Assembly (NCBI GenBank): GCA_025093985.1
Contig: JACAAK010000007.1
Span: forward strand, 1,922,001-1,986,000
Reading direction: 5' to 3'
Source: Calvatia gigantea
Taxonomy: Eukaryota > Basidiomycota > Agaricomycetes > Agaricales > Lycoperdaceae
DNA: 64,000 nt
Made by a program: the position numbers and the translations under genes. The notes below the pieces were generated by a model, which worked only from the letters and a program-made list of their open reading frames with translations, had not been told where the DNA came from and made no database searches. This document shows, in pieces, positions 37,556 through 53,334 of this stretch; position 1 is the first letter of the stretch, and each line of letters starts with the position of its first letter.

Positions 37556-40500
37556 ATGGCCCTCATATCTCCTACTCATGCAATATTCCTCTCTTCTTCA
37601 TCTCCACGCAGGCCTTCCACCACTCGCAATGTCCGCGAGTCACCAGTAGTCCAGCAGCAACAACTACTACCCCAGCAACAGCAGCAACATCAGCAACAGC
37701 AACAGCAACAGACACAGCAACAGCAGCGGCCACAGTCAGAACTAGAAAACTCTGAAGATACATACCAAGCGCTCTTTTGCAGGGCCGTGTATGACTACAC
37801 CGCGCAAGATGCATCAGCCCTCTCTTTCCGCCGCGGCGACATCATCGAGGTCCTCAATCAGCAACCCTCTGGATGGTGGGACGGTCTCCTTGGTGAGGAG
37901 CGCGGGTGGTTCCCCTCCAACTATGTCACCTTGATCTCCCTGGAGGAGGCGGAACTCGCATTTTCTGGCTCCGACTATTCAAACGGGGATGGCGCAGCCC
38001 AGTCGGATAGCGATACGGGGGTCCTTGGTATCTCGGACGCAATGTTGCGAGGTCAGGCACAGAATGAGAATTGGCTGGAAAGTGACATGTCATATGCGAA
38101 TGATTACGTTGCTAGCACTAGCACCACCGCCGTTCAAGGTTCTCAGACCAACGATTTTTGGGAGCCCAATATCATGGAAGACGGGCGGGTATGTATAGTA
38201 TTTGTCACTCATCCCTAACAACTATGTTGATAGTATTTCAGATATTTTACGTCAACTCACGTACAGGCCAGCATTCCTGGGACTTGCCCCAGGAAACCGC
38301 GGATGAAATTTCTCAAAGCGAACTTGCTGGTCTCTCAACACAGAGTACCGTCCGTGCTGCAACTGGGGCTGGAATGGCTTTCGGAGCTGCCGCAACCACT
38401 AACGGCATCAACGGCACCCATAACACCGAACCTGCAGGTTTTGGTGTTCCCCGCCCAACTGGCACACCCGAACCCTGGCTCAAGCGACTCGCGGACGATG
38501 GGCTATCCTACTATTACATCAACAAGCAGACCGGCGAGACACTCTGGACACGGCCTGAGGCCCCATCCACAGCCAATGGTTCCCATTCTGACCTGGAAGA
38601 CATTGTGCCGATCGTGCGAAGACCGCGCACAGGATCTAGAAGCAGTGTCTATTCCGACGACTCAGACGTCCATCCACTCGACCATCCTCGCCCTCCACGG
38701 TCAGTTCCCTCCGAACGTGCCCGTCAGCTTCAGAACCAGGCGCAACCCGTCCAATTCGGATCGCCTCATGGTGGTGGTGTTCAATTGACCTCTGAAGAAG
38801 TCATTGCCAAGCAGCTTCAACAAGCGCTGGCGCCGCCGCCCCCAGAACTTCCCACCGATTTGTCCTCTGGAGCTCGAGATGCCATCCGAGCCATCCTTCA
38901 CAATGTCCATGGCACCATTGGTCGTGCGGGTGATGATCAACGGATGGACGATTTGATCCAGACCGCGGTTCGTGCCGTCCGCAACCTCCTTTATGTTTCC
39001 GCTGCAAACGCCAGCCATATGCCCACCGACTTACTTGCAAAGGAAGCTCGTGAGAGGTCGTCATCTTCGCCTCTCAAGCCTGCCCAACGACGAGTGACTG
39101 CAACCTTATCCAGGTTGGTATTGTCTGCTCGTGCGATGTATTACGACTCGGGCTCCCACGTCTCTGAGACCCTCAACCGGATAGAAGCGGATGCTGAAGA
39201 ATTAGAAAGAGCCGTCGCGTTGTTCATTACAGAAGTTCAGCGTGCCCAGTCCAATGGTGGCCACGCAGGGAGTTCGTCAAAACGGCTTTATGGCACGTTC
39301 ACTACAGATAATATCGGGGCAGGCTTGGTTGGTGCTGGAAGTGCCGGCACGTGGAAAGGCTTTGGTTGGGTTTCACGAGAGCTCGATGAACAGGCGCCGA
39401 AGAGGCCCCTCAGTCAAGAAGCTATAGCTGAAGTGGGCACGATGTTGGGGAAGATAGAGGAGCTGTTTGCCCTTTTGGCGCAGGCTTTGGCGTCTTCAAA
39501 GGATGGTCCAGGTATGTTTTACGTTTTTTTCTCTTAGCACAGCGTTCCTCAATAGTGTTTGTAGTTGAGCAACTCCGCCAACGAGTGCAAGACTTGGTTT
39601 CCTACATCTCCCACTTCGTCAGATTTGTGGCCGACATTCACATCGCGCGACATGTCGATATTGATGGTATCCGCCAAGCTAGCGATAGTGTGGATGACAT
39701 GTACGGCCCAACTTTAGCGAAAGCAAGGACTCTTGTACGGACCCTCGAAACTACCTTCCAAGCCGCCTACGACGACAGCTCTTCCCTCCTCTTGACAGCC
39801 CAGACTCTTCTATCATCAGACCTCGGCTGTCCTCCCGAAGACCGCGCAGCGTCGCTCACCGCTCTTGAGTCTATCAATTCGTCACTCAGAGCCAATCTTT
39901 CTTTGGTCCGGGAGACCTTAGAAGGCCTCCTATCAGTTGGTCACGAACAGGCGGACATGGCTCAAGGAGATTACAATGGATCCATTGAATGGAGGATGTC
40001 GAGGTTGAGCATGATCCACAGTCAATTCGGTGGATCTGGGCGAGTGTCGCAAAATTACTCGGATGGGCTGGACCAGGATGCTATGGTCGAGTTTGATGAC
40101 GTCCTTACTAGGCCAATGCCTCCAGCCAAGGCCTTTATACCTTCTGCGGATACAGTTGGTTGACCCTACGCCCTCACCTGACGAAAATACGGAGGAAATC
40201 GATAACCCTGCCGGGGATAGCTATACTGATGTCGGCGCAACTGGTGATAATGCTGAGGTCGACGCAATTGATGAAGAACGTGAGCTGGAGTTCTCTAACC
40301 TCTCCTGGAAGACCACTCTAATGCTAACATTCTAACCCATAGTGGGCATAGTGGATATTGATAAACCCAAGAAACCTTCTTCCCGGCCCGGGAAGAAGTT
40401 AATTAGCATCCTGGGTAATGAGTACGCAGACAAAGTGGCAGCAGAATCGCAACCCTGGTTCCTGCGCTCAAATTTTCAACCCCTCAGAGATTATCATTGA

Positions 40501-42093
40501 TGAATCCGATAACTCAGTCAAAGCAGGAACTGAATTCGCCCTTGTCGAGAAGTTGACTGCACATGATCAAGTTGGTGAGTATGAACGGCTACATGAATTC
40601 CTATGGCCACCATTCTAATGGTTCTTCTAGATTTACCTTATTCCAGGGCGTTTTTAATGACATACAAAGACTTTACAACGTTAGATGAGCTCTTCGACCT
40701 CCTTGTCCAAAGGTTCAGGATTCAAGCTCCTGAAAATCTCATGCCCAAAGAATTGGAACAATGGACGAAGCTCAAGCAGCATGTAGTTCGGACACGGTTA
40801 GTCCCACGCATAGCTTTTACTGGATAACTGACTTCAATTGTGTTTCCAGCGTTCTTAACACCCTCAAAAACATGATCACCGAACAGTATGTCCTCGACAG
40901 GGACGATATGTACATTCTTGGCCGGATGAAGGACTTCATTTCCCAAGACGATGTCGCGGGTATGCCTGCGGCGAAGGCACTTAGAAGTCTTATTGAGCGT
41001 GCTGTAAGACCATCTCGTCGTTTTGGTTCAATGTTGCTGACAATCTACTAGCAATCCAACGGTGAAGTATCTATCCAGTCTTTCGTCTCCACCAACCAGA
41101 TCCCTGCGCCCACTCCTATTATCCCGAGGAGTAACAGGAGGTTGAAACTCTTGGACATCGATCCTCTGGAATTAGCAAGGCAGCTGACTATTATGGAGAG
41201 TCGGATGTATCAACGCATCAAGCCAATTGAGGCTTTGAGGCGTGCAAGAGCACAAAAGATGGACATTGTGGATAATATTGGCGTTGTTATCCAGACAAGT
41301 AATCGGGTTCGTAATATTCTTTCCATGTCAATCGCCATATCCTGAGCTTTCACACGCAGATCGCTGATTGGGTTGCTGACTCCATCCTGAGGAAGGATGA
41401 TTCAAAGAGGCGCGCACAGGTTGTGAAGTATCTCATCAACGTGGCTGATGTACGTCGCTGCGGGCCGAGCTCTGTCGTTGTCATTTGTTAACATTATGTC
41501 CAATCTAGCGTTGTCGCACCCTCAACAATTTCTCAACGATGATTGCCATCACATCAGGGCTGAATACACCTCCTATTCGTCGCCTCAAGCGCACATGGGA
41601 ACAAGTTAATCAGAGAGTTATCGCTCAGTTCGCTGCGTGCGAGGTCACCATTGACAGCAGCAAGACTTTCGCAAAATACCGGCACCTAATGTCCTCCGTT
41701 ACACCGCCTTGCGTTCCCTTCATCGGTACGTCAATTAAAATATGTTTGCGCCTTGAATATTGAAAATTCGGTTTAGGCGTATTCTTGTCGACGTTGCAAT
41801 TCATTGTTGACGGGAACCCCGACTACCTCCCTCCGGACCAATTGATCAACTTTTTCAAACGCCAGAAGGCATCAGAAGTGATGGACGATATCAAGCGCTG
41901 GCAGGCTACACCTTATAACCTTACCCCCGTTTCTGGGATCCTTAACTTCATCGAAGATTCCCTGAACCAATTCAGCAACACAGACACCCGCGCTTCTAGT
42001 GACATCTTTTGGAAACTCAGTCTTGAACGCGAACCGCGAGAAAGGGAAGACGAAAAGATGGCACGTTTGTTGCAGGAAAGTGGTTTCCTATGA
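37556..42093 (+). CDS. Cdc25-type Ras GEF with SH3 and WW domains
   Basis: This exchange factor would load GTP on Ras at the plasma membrane. After a poly-Gln stretch comes an SH3 domain (about residues 73-128, CRAVYDYTAQDASALSFRRGDIIEV...GWFPSNYVTL). Two WW units follow (DFWEPNIMEDGRIFYVNSRTGQHSWDLP and EPWLKRLADDGLSYYYINKQTGETLWTRP). A long helical middle leads to RasGEF-N (GTEFALVEKLTAHDQV...FLMTYKDFTTLDELFDLLVQRF) and a catalytic domain (DIDPLELARQLTIMESRMYQRIKPIEAL, VADRCRTLNNFSTMIAITSGLNTPPIRRLKRTW, TPPCVPFIGVFLSTLQF). Two frame breaks occur: near 40160 (GTTGGTTGA, possibly a 4-base duplication or 40-base intron) and near 40480 (CCCC where CCC restores PSEIIIDE). The catalytic part is otherwise clean. 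Confidence 0.93.
37653..37730 (+). repeat. CAG/CAA microsatellite (poly-Gln)
   Basis: An imperfect CAR triplet array encodes the poly-Gln stretch near the N-terminus of the Ras GEF, interrupted by a few Leu, Pro, His and Thr codons. Confidence 0.85.
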
Positions 42094-42516
42094 TCACCCA
42101 TTTGTCTGGTGACGTTGTTACACTTGTACTGGCGTTTACACCTTCACCACGTTTGACTTTTCTTTCATCAAAAAAATGTCTTTTTTCACGTTCGTATGGT
42201 ATTCATAAGTACTGGGATGACTTATGTTATTGTGGATAAATGCTATTTTGATATTTTGATTCGGTTCTCCGTCTCTCCCATTCTTTGTATTATATTATAC
42301 TTTTCTCTCCCCTGCTTCCGCTCTTTAGTTGGTGCTATCGATTCGATCCCACTGGTTCTGGACGATGTATCCTACTCCATTTCAATCTCCATGTCTGGGA
42401 AAGTATAACATTACATAATACAACCGCCTCATCTGAAGCGCTCAACATACCGATTTGTAGACGGCCCTACAGTCAACGCCGCTTTCATATCACAGAATTG
42501 GTTGGCGGTCAAGTCA
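42094..42516. other. Spacer between Ras GEF and DAD1
   Basis: About 420 bp of T-rich sequence, probably the GEF 3' UTR and the DAD1 promoter. Nothing else was recognised. Confidence 0.5.
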
Positions 42517-42862
42517 ATGGATGATGAGACCAGCTTTTTCGAACGCGAACGCGACAAACTTACACGGGAGATTACCGCGGTACGTATCAGTTGTTCGCCG
42601 TGCAGGCCCTTTCTCATCGAGAGGACCATTGCAGGGATTTGAAGAGTTGCTATCATCCAGTAATGCTCTCAATCGTAAGCTTGAAGAAGTCCTGGGCATG
42701 ACGAGGGAATACGAGACGATCGCTTCCCTCTGGCACAGTTTCTACGAGTTGATGGGGGAATCAGGCAAGGACGGTACTGAGGATGCTTCGTCTGGTTTAC
42801 CGGGAACGGGTGGGCATGTTGTGGCTGGGATGAAGCAGAGTGCATCAAACAAAAACCCTTAG
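42517..42862 (+). CDS. DAD1: DASH/Dam1 complex subunit DAD1
   Basis: Two exons (42517-42579 and 42635-42862) give a 96-residue protein, the normal size for Dad1. The family core is unmistakable: SFFERERDKLTREITAGFEELLSS, then NRKLEEVLGMTREYETIASLWHSFYELM. DASH rings couple kinetochores to microtubule plus ends in fungi. The C-terminal tail is Gly/Ser-rich and variable. It is convergent with the PKC gene, leaving 158 bp between stop codons. The gene is too short and too spliced for simple open-frame calling. Confidence 0.94.
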
Positions 42863-43020
42863 CGTGCGGACAAGGTCTTTGGGGTTGCAATAGAATAATG
42901 TCCTTGGTCAGACAACAAACGCTACGACACAGAGATCCGGTGTGCATCGAGATAACACGGTAATAATGTAATATAACATGGACAGCGGTGATGATCCTAT
43001 TAAAACAAAGGAGAATGGGT

Positions 43021-47023
<4,003 letters not shown>

Positions 47024-47384
47024 GGCTGGAGGAGCCTGGTGGGTAGGGATCGTGAAAAAGGACGGGAAGGACGATGGGGCGGAAATGGGAATGAAGAGGG
47101 CAGGCGGCTTCGGGGCTGTGACTATTTGTTATCAATTATTTTCCCGAGATGACCATATTCAGATGAACAGCACTGCTCCTCTCCCCAATGCCTCGCATCG
47201 CCCACAGGGCCACATTCAGCGCCACGTCATACAATTTCACATTGCACCTTGCAGTGCACCATCTTGTGAATTCCCAAACGCTCCAACATGACGAAATAGT
47301 CAAAAATCCCACCATCGAACGTCCTTGCGCAAAACCCACTTCTCTTCACGCTTTCCGGCTCCAACGATGGTATCTTAGCTACTC
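47024..47384. promoter_or_regulatory. Divergent promoter region, PKC1/unknown gene
   Basis: About 360 bp lies between the outward-facing PKC1 start and the proposed start of the unknown plus-strand gene. No motif was assigned. Confidence 0.4.
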
Positions 47385-49664
47385 ATGACGAACTTGTCAC
47401 CTCGAAAACAACAAATCATTTGGTTGGATGTTTACGCAAGGTGCCCCCTTTTCAGCGACGTACATCATCTATTGTTTGACATGTCGCATAGAACCTGCTT
47501 AGACTTGGCCTGGATTCTGTCTCCGAAATCACCGTTCATCAAGATAGAGACATTCCTGGCTGCGAGTCTGCCCTGGGGCTTTTGTCATTCATCTTCGACT
47601 GACTGTAGAATTTGCAGTTACGGTCACATTTGGTCATGCAAAAGCCATAGCAGAATTCGTTCCGGCACAGCCGATTCTGCAATCCTTGCACCTTGATTTT
47701 GCATGGAAAACACGGCAGATCGCCGCGCACAAAAATAACACGTCTTCATCGGACCTTCGCAGTCACCCATTCTCTAAAGACCTTACTCTCCCCTTGCAAA
47801 CCCTTTTAGACGAAGTTGTCACGCGATTCGTGAAGAACAACTTGGTTAGGTACGCGAATATTTCTATATGGCCTCTTGCTTTGACTCACGAGGGAAAATA
47901 GACGCTACCCATTCATCTTCGGAGATCTCGCTCGGGTGCGCTCTCGTGCACGACCGCGTTCGTGTCTTTTAAAAACCATCTTGGCAGCAACTTATTAATG
48001 AGACCGCCTATTTTTCACCAATCATCACGGCCATCACGAGAATCATCAAGCGCTCTGTCAACCCAGCATTTCGTTCACAGTGTGGAGAACTCCTCAAGGT
48101 AATCATCGTGATGGAATTGTTTTGTTCTGCCTCGGCCTCACCGGAACACGACCAGCTTCTTGGACGTCGCCACGACCGTCTTTACACTGTCGCCGACCAA
48201 CAGCAGGAAATGTGCGGCTGCCAAACGTCAATGCAGAGCAATACGGGTACCGCATTCTGTCTTGCGATGCAGAACGTGATAAAGACTGGTATGAAATGCA
48301 CGGCGTTCAAGGTGAATCTCACCCGAGAATCCCTCGCGGGTCATGCGCTGATTGTATTCCAGAGTGCCCATGGGTACATCATGGACATCGAAGAACAGGA
48401 GCTCCTGGAACCAGAGCCTCGACTGATGGATATACCGGGGGACCCGGTTTCTCACTTACCTTTGGAAGACCTATTTTTAGACCAGGAAGAGGACGTTTCC
48501 GGATTAGGCCAACGAAGATCGTCGTTTTCTGGATTACTTTGCGACTCTCAACCCGGTGTCAGGCTACTACACACATCACCTCCAGCAACAGTCGAATTAC
48601 CTCTGGACACTGATAGCGAGGGCGAGAGCGATCTAGTCGAATTGGATGATTTACCTCTGGCGCGGGTGATCGGCATTGATGAAATAGCATTTGACCTGGA
48701 TGAACCTGATGAAGACGAGTTCTACATGGATATACCGGAACGATCACCCACGGAGCGCGTCGCGAAACTTTCTAGCCAGAGTCACAGCCTTCCTCTCTTA
48801 TGGCAATACTGCTTGAACAATTCGCTGGGGGGCAACGGTTCTTCCTCATTTCGAACGGAAGTCGGATTTTACGTGGAAATTACACCAGGCCCGATACCGC
48901 AAGACGCTAATAAGGGACAAGAATCAGTTCATAGAAGTGGACCACTTAACTTGATGACAAGTCACGCTACTCAACAAGCTAGGTCAGGCGACACAGGATC
49001 TTCCCGTGGCAAGGGTAACATGAACCACATGGGTGATCTTGAATTATGGCGGAATCAAGTTGCTCCTAAAGTTATGGTAGAAATACCCACCCGAGCTTCT
49101 CTATCTTCCAACTTGGAACGTTTTGCCAACTCACTGGACGAAGAAAACGAGCTCCCGTTGAATACGGATTCCGATTTGGAAGAAGACGTTGGACGCTGGA
49201 CGCCAATACTAGAAGAAGCAAGGAGCATTGCCCTGAAGAGGGAACACGGACTAACTGCCAACCCCAAATCAAATGCGTCTAGTCACACGTGTTATCATAG
49301 AGATTTCCTCGACGTTCTATCCGAGGAGCTCTGCTTGGATGACGAGCGGGATCTAAGCAACCAGGATACTTGCGGCATGGTGTCGATGTTTACCAACATG
49401 GATTGTATCAAGGAACGAGACACTATAACAGGTTCAATGACCCAGTTGACTCAACATGTCGACATAATGGAACCTAGTTGCGGAGAGGCGGCTCCAGTGG
49501 GCGTGTTCTCCGAGCTGGTGGACGAGGAAATGGTGTTGAAAGACGGTTGCAATGAGGGTTTCGCTCCGCAGAATGAAGCGACATTACTTCTGGATCATAG
49601 GGAGGAGTTGGATGGTTGGTCAGACAACGAAGACGAAAGCTTGTTTATAGAATTGATCACGTAG
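47385..49664 (+). CDS. Unrecognised protein with long acidic C-terminus
   Basis: I do not recognise this family. Reliable exons are one ending at 47849, then 47902-47935, 47988-48098 and 48156-49664; further small introns inside the last are possible. The first part reads as folded, helical sequence (FGHAKAIAEFVPAQPILQS, LQTLLDEVVTRFVKNNLVRRYPFIF, FSPIITAITRIIKRSVNPAFR). The last exon is about 500 codons, acidic and low in complexity, with repeated Glu/Asp-Leu clusters (TDSEGESDLVELDD, DLDEPDEDEF) and Leu-rich acidic motifs. The start is uncertain: MTNLSPRKQQ at 47385 is the first good Met, but its link to the frame at 47575 needs an unplaced intron. The role is unknown. Confidence 0.6.
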
Positions 49665-49977
49665 TAGAAAGCACCATACATGCATACTCGATTCTCGAAG
49701 ACGTGATCAAGCTTGTCAAGGCCTGCATCCAGCTGTTCTGGAAATGTCAATCTGATTTGATTTGGGGACTCGGCGAGAGAGCGGCATGACCAAAGAGGGT
49801 CAGTAGTTGAATGTCAGATCGAACTCCGCCTAGTGAATAGAGCCAAGACCTCCCCCGGCCACCTGATCAAGTCTGCTATTGCATTGGCGGTCTTCCTTCT
49901 ACTCCCATTCCCCAGATTTACCCCCGTACTGTGTCCAGAGGTCTCTATATTCGCTTGCCTAATCGCCTAACCGCAAT
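49665..49977. other. Spacer before the endosulfine gene
   Basis: About 310 bp without a gene. The part just before 49978 is pyrimidine-rich and resembles a fungal core promoter or 5' leader. Confidence 0.45.
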
Positions 49978-50620
49978 ATGCTTCCTGCTCAGCGAAAGAA
50001 AGTTGATATCAGTGTCTGTATTCATCTTGTCTGTCCCCTCCTGCATACGACTAAGATCCTTCCTGGTATTGGTTAGAAATTGACTCCCCAGGAGCAGCAG
50101 TTGTTTGCTAAGTATGGAAAACTCCCCACCCACAAGAATATTTTGATGAAGATGCAGAAGGTGAGTCTGTTGAGCTGTTTGCCGAAAACGTGCTGAATTT
50201 GTGATCACTTCAGGAACGCAAATATTTCGATTCTGGGGATTATGCTCTCTCAAAAGCTGGTGTGACGCCTCAGAGTACAGTAGGAACAGCCATTCCCAAC
50301 CCGGAGAAGTAAGTAGGCGGTTACATTTTTCGTCACGATGAGTCGCTAAGTGGCGATGCAGCATTCCGCATGCAACAAGCCCCGGGATCTCCAATGGGCA
50401 CCAGATCCCAAATATCTCTCCAACATCGACCAGCCCAGTCAATCGTGAGAGTTCCCTTGCTCACAACAGCACAAAAGCCGAGGCTGAAGGAGAGGAGGAA
50501 GGGGTCGAGGTAGAGAGATTAAAAGGAGCCGAGCCGCTAACATCAGTGACCATCAAGTTACCAGAAAACACACCTCAAGAGGTGACGATGGAAGCCAAGG
50601 AAAAAGATCCATCCGTTTGA
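49978..50620 (+). CDS. IGO1: Endosulfine/ARPP-19 family PP2A regulator (Igo1)
   Basis: Exons 49978-50013, 50077-50160, 50214-50308 and 50362-50620 give 157 residues. The family motif KYFDSGDYALSKAG is intact, including the Ser phosphorylated by Greatwall/Rim15-type kinases. Upstream LTPQEQQLFAKYGKLPTHK is also typical. Phosphorylated endosulfine binds and inhibits PP2A-B55; in yeast it protects mRNAs on entry into quiescence downstream of TORC1. The C-terminus is disordered, Glu-rich and variable. The first donor (GTCTGT after Ser12) is the only one that keeps the frame into KLTPQEQQ. Confidence 0.93.
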
Positions 50621-51090
50621 TCGTAGACCGACTTTCCTCATCTCAGTTTTGCTTTTCGCTCGTCGCCTCTCTTACTTATGCAAAACCCCGTATACGGATT
50701 GTCGCTCTAACTAGTTGATTGCGTCCGCCATTTGCGATTGGCTTTATTTTCGCAACGCCTTTGGCCAGGGTATGTAATTTCCTGGTCGTTGCCATTCAGT
50801 ATTCGTCGTCTCCATCGTTGTAGTATTATGATATCTCCGGATTTACTGTTCATCGATGTCGTGGATACGGGTAGTCTAGTCAATTGTGGTGTGGAGTGAA
50901 GGGGTAGCAAGAATGAAGGTCAACTTATGCATCTGACTGTTATTGTCTTGAGGAAGTAAGGTCGGAAGTGTCCCGTCTTTCTATGACGTCACCTGCTTAT
51001 TCACGTTAGAATGTCACATGTCGCGAAAATCATTATATCTACGCATGTCATGATCTCAATGAATGGTCAGACGCATCCTGCACTTGATCA
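50621..51090. other. Spacer between IGO1 and POLA2
   Basis: About 470 bp with no supported gene. It presumably holds the IGO1 3' UTR and the promoter of the polymerase alpha subunit gene. Confidence 0.5.
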
Positions 51091-53334
51091 ATGCCGACGA
51101 GATGTACCCCCGAGGAAGTCAAAGCTGCGTTTTGGCCCTCATTTGGCGAAGATGATGAAAAGATTGTCAACGAATGTCAGTATTTTATAAAATTTACTTG
51201 TGCTCAGCTAACCTGTGCCACCCAGGCATCTCCATTTGCCAGAATTTCAATCTCTCTCCAGAGGATCTCCGATGGAAACTTGAAGCCCAAAACTTCAATT
51301 CCTTAGCGAAAAATTCAGAAATTTCATCGGTCACATTGGATTTGATCCTTGACCTCAAAGTGCAAATGCAACGCGAGCTCACGAAGGAGAAGAAAGTCCA
51401 GCCTCGAAAAAGCGCTGTCAGCGCAAATGTGAATAGAGTGCGCGTGCCTGCCGCGATTAACAGGGGCGTCATTGCACCAGCGATTCCTGGGCGAAGTGTT
51501 ATAGCTAGGGTAAAGCGGGAGGAGGTGCAAGTTGCAGGGCCTAGCCATGTTGTGTTTTCGGGGCTGGAACAGGGATGAAGAGGCGAAGAAGAAGAGAGCA
51601 TGTGAGTATCTTTGTTTATCTGAGTTTAGTTGAACGGATATTGACTCCCTCTCTGGTTATGTAGATAGGTATATGTTTGAAAAGCCGATGGAAAGGAGTG
51701 AGAGTAGGTTCCGTGTTATGATCTCCTGAACTCAGTCGTTCCTAAGGATAGGGTAGATCTTGACCAGATAATTGATGATGCTGCTGAGCTTGTGAAAAAC
51801 CATTACAAGTTGGATGATATTGCAGACCCTGGAACAACCACGGACGTATGCATTTGTTCCTGCCACTCTTCCCTTGTCCTCACATTCTCATTTGTAGGAT
51901 GATGTGGTCATTGTGGGCAGGATATATCAAGATGTGGAAGTCGACTCAACAAAACTCACGGAAGCTTCCGTGTTTATTGAATCCTCGCGCATGTTATCTA
52001 GCGGCTCTCAAATAGCGCTGAAGTTTGATTCCGCGCTCGTCATACGGAACAACGTCAGAGGTGCGAGGGGCTTGGGTCTGTTCCCTGGTGCAATCACGGC
52101 TATGAAGGGAAGGAATGGAGGAGGTGGATATTTTTTGGTCAAGGAAATCTTGACTGTAAGTGCCCTTCAATGACCTTTTGTCTTCCAAATTTGAATTACC
52201 ATAGCTCCCGGTTCCGAATGCTACGTCCTCCATACCGAATGTCAACACTATCAAAATAGATGCTCCCGACCCTAGCCCGTTCTCGTTAGCCATTGTGTGT
52301 GGACCCTTTACCGCGGACTCGGATTTGAACTATGCACCTCTCGCAAGTGTATTGGAAACCTTGCGACAAGACAAACCCAGTGCAATACTCCTAGTAAGAA
52401 CGTTTATCCCAACATTCAAGGATCCGCCGTAACCCTTGGTCCTTAGATTGGGCCTTTTATAGATGCAGCGCACTCGTCGATCAAGGCAGGGGACGTTAAT
52501 AGCAAACCCACCAAGTTATTCGACAGAAAAGTCTACAAGCCCCTTTGTACGTTCCTCGACGCTTCACCAGGGAGTGTAGCTATTCTGCTCCCCGGCATTC
52601 GAGACCTCGTTAGCAATCACGCCGTATATCCGCAGAGTGAATTATCGACGGATTTAGTTAACAATGATCCAGTGGGTGCCCAATTCGGTTCTGGCGTGGT
52701 TAGAACAGGACTGAGAGAGGGAGTTGATAGAGAGTCCATCTAGTACCTAATCCAGCAAGGTTTAAACTCAACGACATATACTTTAGCGCAAGCAGTGTGG
52801 ACGTTCTGTTCCATTTGCGCAGAGAGGAGTTCATGAAATCTGGGAGGGAAGTTGACCCTGCGATGCCCCTGCATGAGGATGATGTAGGGACAGATGCAAT
52901 GGCAAACTTGTGTCGCCATTTGTTACAACAGCGAAGGTAGTCTGGTTGCCACTCTATCTTTTGGTTTTTTATGCTAATATGCCTGAGACAGTTTCTATCC
53001 GATTTTCCCTACACCCCTGGATCTGGCGCGTGAAGTCAACCTTGATATTACCCACTATGACGGGCTGAAATTGGTTGATGCGGAGAATCCAAATCCACCT
53101 GATGTATTGATTTTACCGAGCAAGTTGAAGCAATTTGTCAAGGTAGGGAGCGGTTTTTTGCCGGGGGAATAAGAGGCTGATCGTTGATTGGAATAGACTG
53201 TGCATAACACGACTGTTATCAACCCTTCGTTCCTCAATAGGGGAACATACGTGTTGTTGAAGGTAGCGGAAGGTGGGGATAGAACGTATGTGAAGCAGCG
53301 GCTGAGTTATGAAATCGCTCGCTTGAGCGGATAG
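51091..53334 (+). CDS. POLA2: DNA polymerase alpha B subunit (Pol12)
   Basis: This subunit tethers primase-polymerase alpha at replication forks. The N-terminal helical domain reads ICQNFNLSPEDLRWKLEAQNFN. After a basic linker (RKSAVSANVNRVRVP) come RYMFEKPMERSE, the OB-like DDDVVIVGRIYQDVEVD...SGSQIALKFDS and FPGAITAMKGRNGGGGYFLVKEIL. The inactive calcineurin-like fold follows (SLAIVCGPFTADSDLNYAPL, AILLIGPFIDAAHSSIKAG, SVAILLPGIRDLVSNHAVYPQ) and the ending [29 protein letters not shown]. Two frame breaks fall in the linker region: an extra G near 51575 (LEQ/DEEAKKKR) and another near 51712. The folded domains are clean. Its last 28 bases overlap the antisense end of ZNG1. Confidence 0.92.

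Noticed and set aside
37653..37730. CAG/CAA array as a CRISPR-like or satellite repeat
   Set aside because: It is a simple triplet run inside the coding frame of the Ras GEF, encoding poly-Gln.
50011..50076. IGO1 first donor at GTGTCTG (50012)
   Set aside because: It shifts the frame and reads into a stop. The donor two bases later (GTCTGT at 50014) gives KLTPQEQQLFAKYGK.
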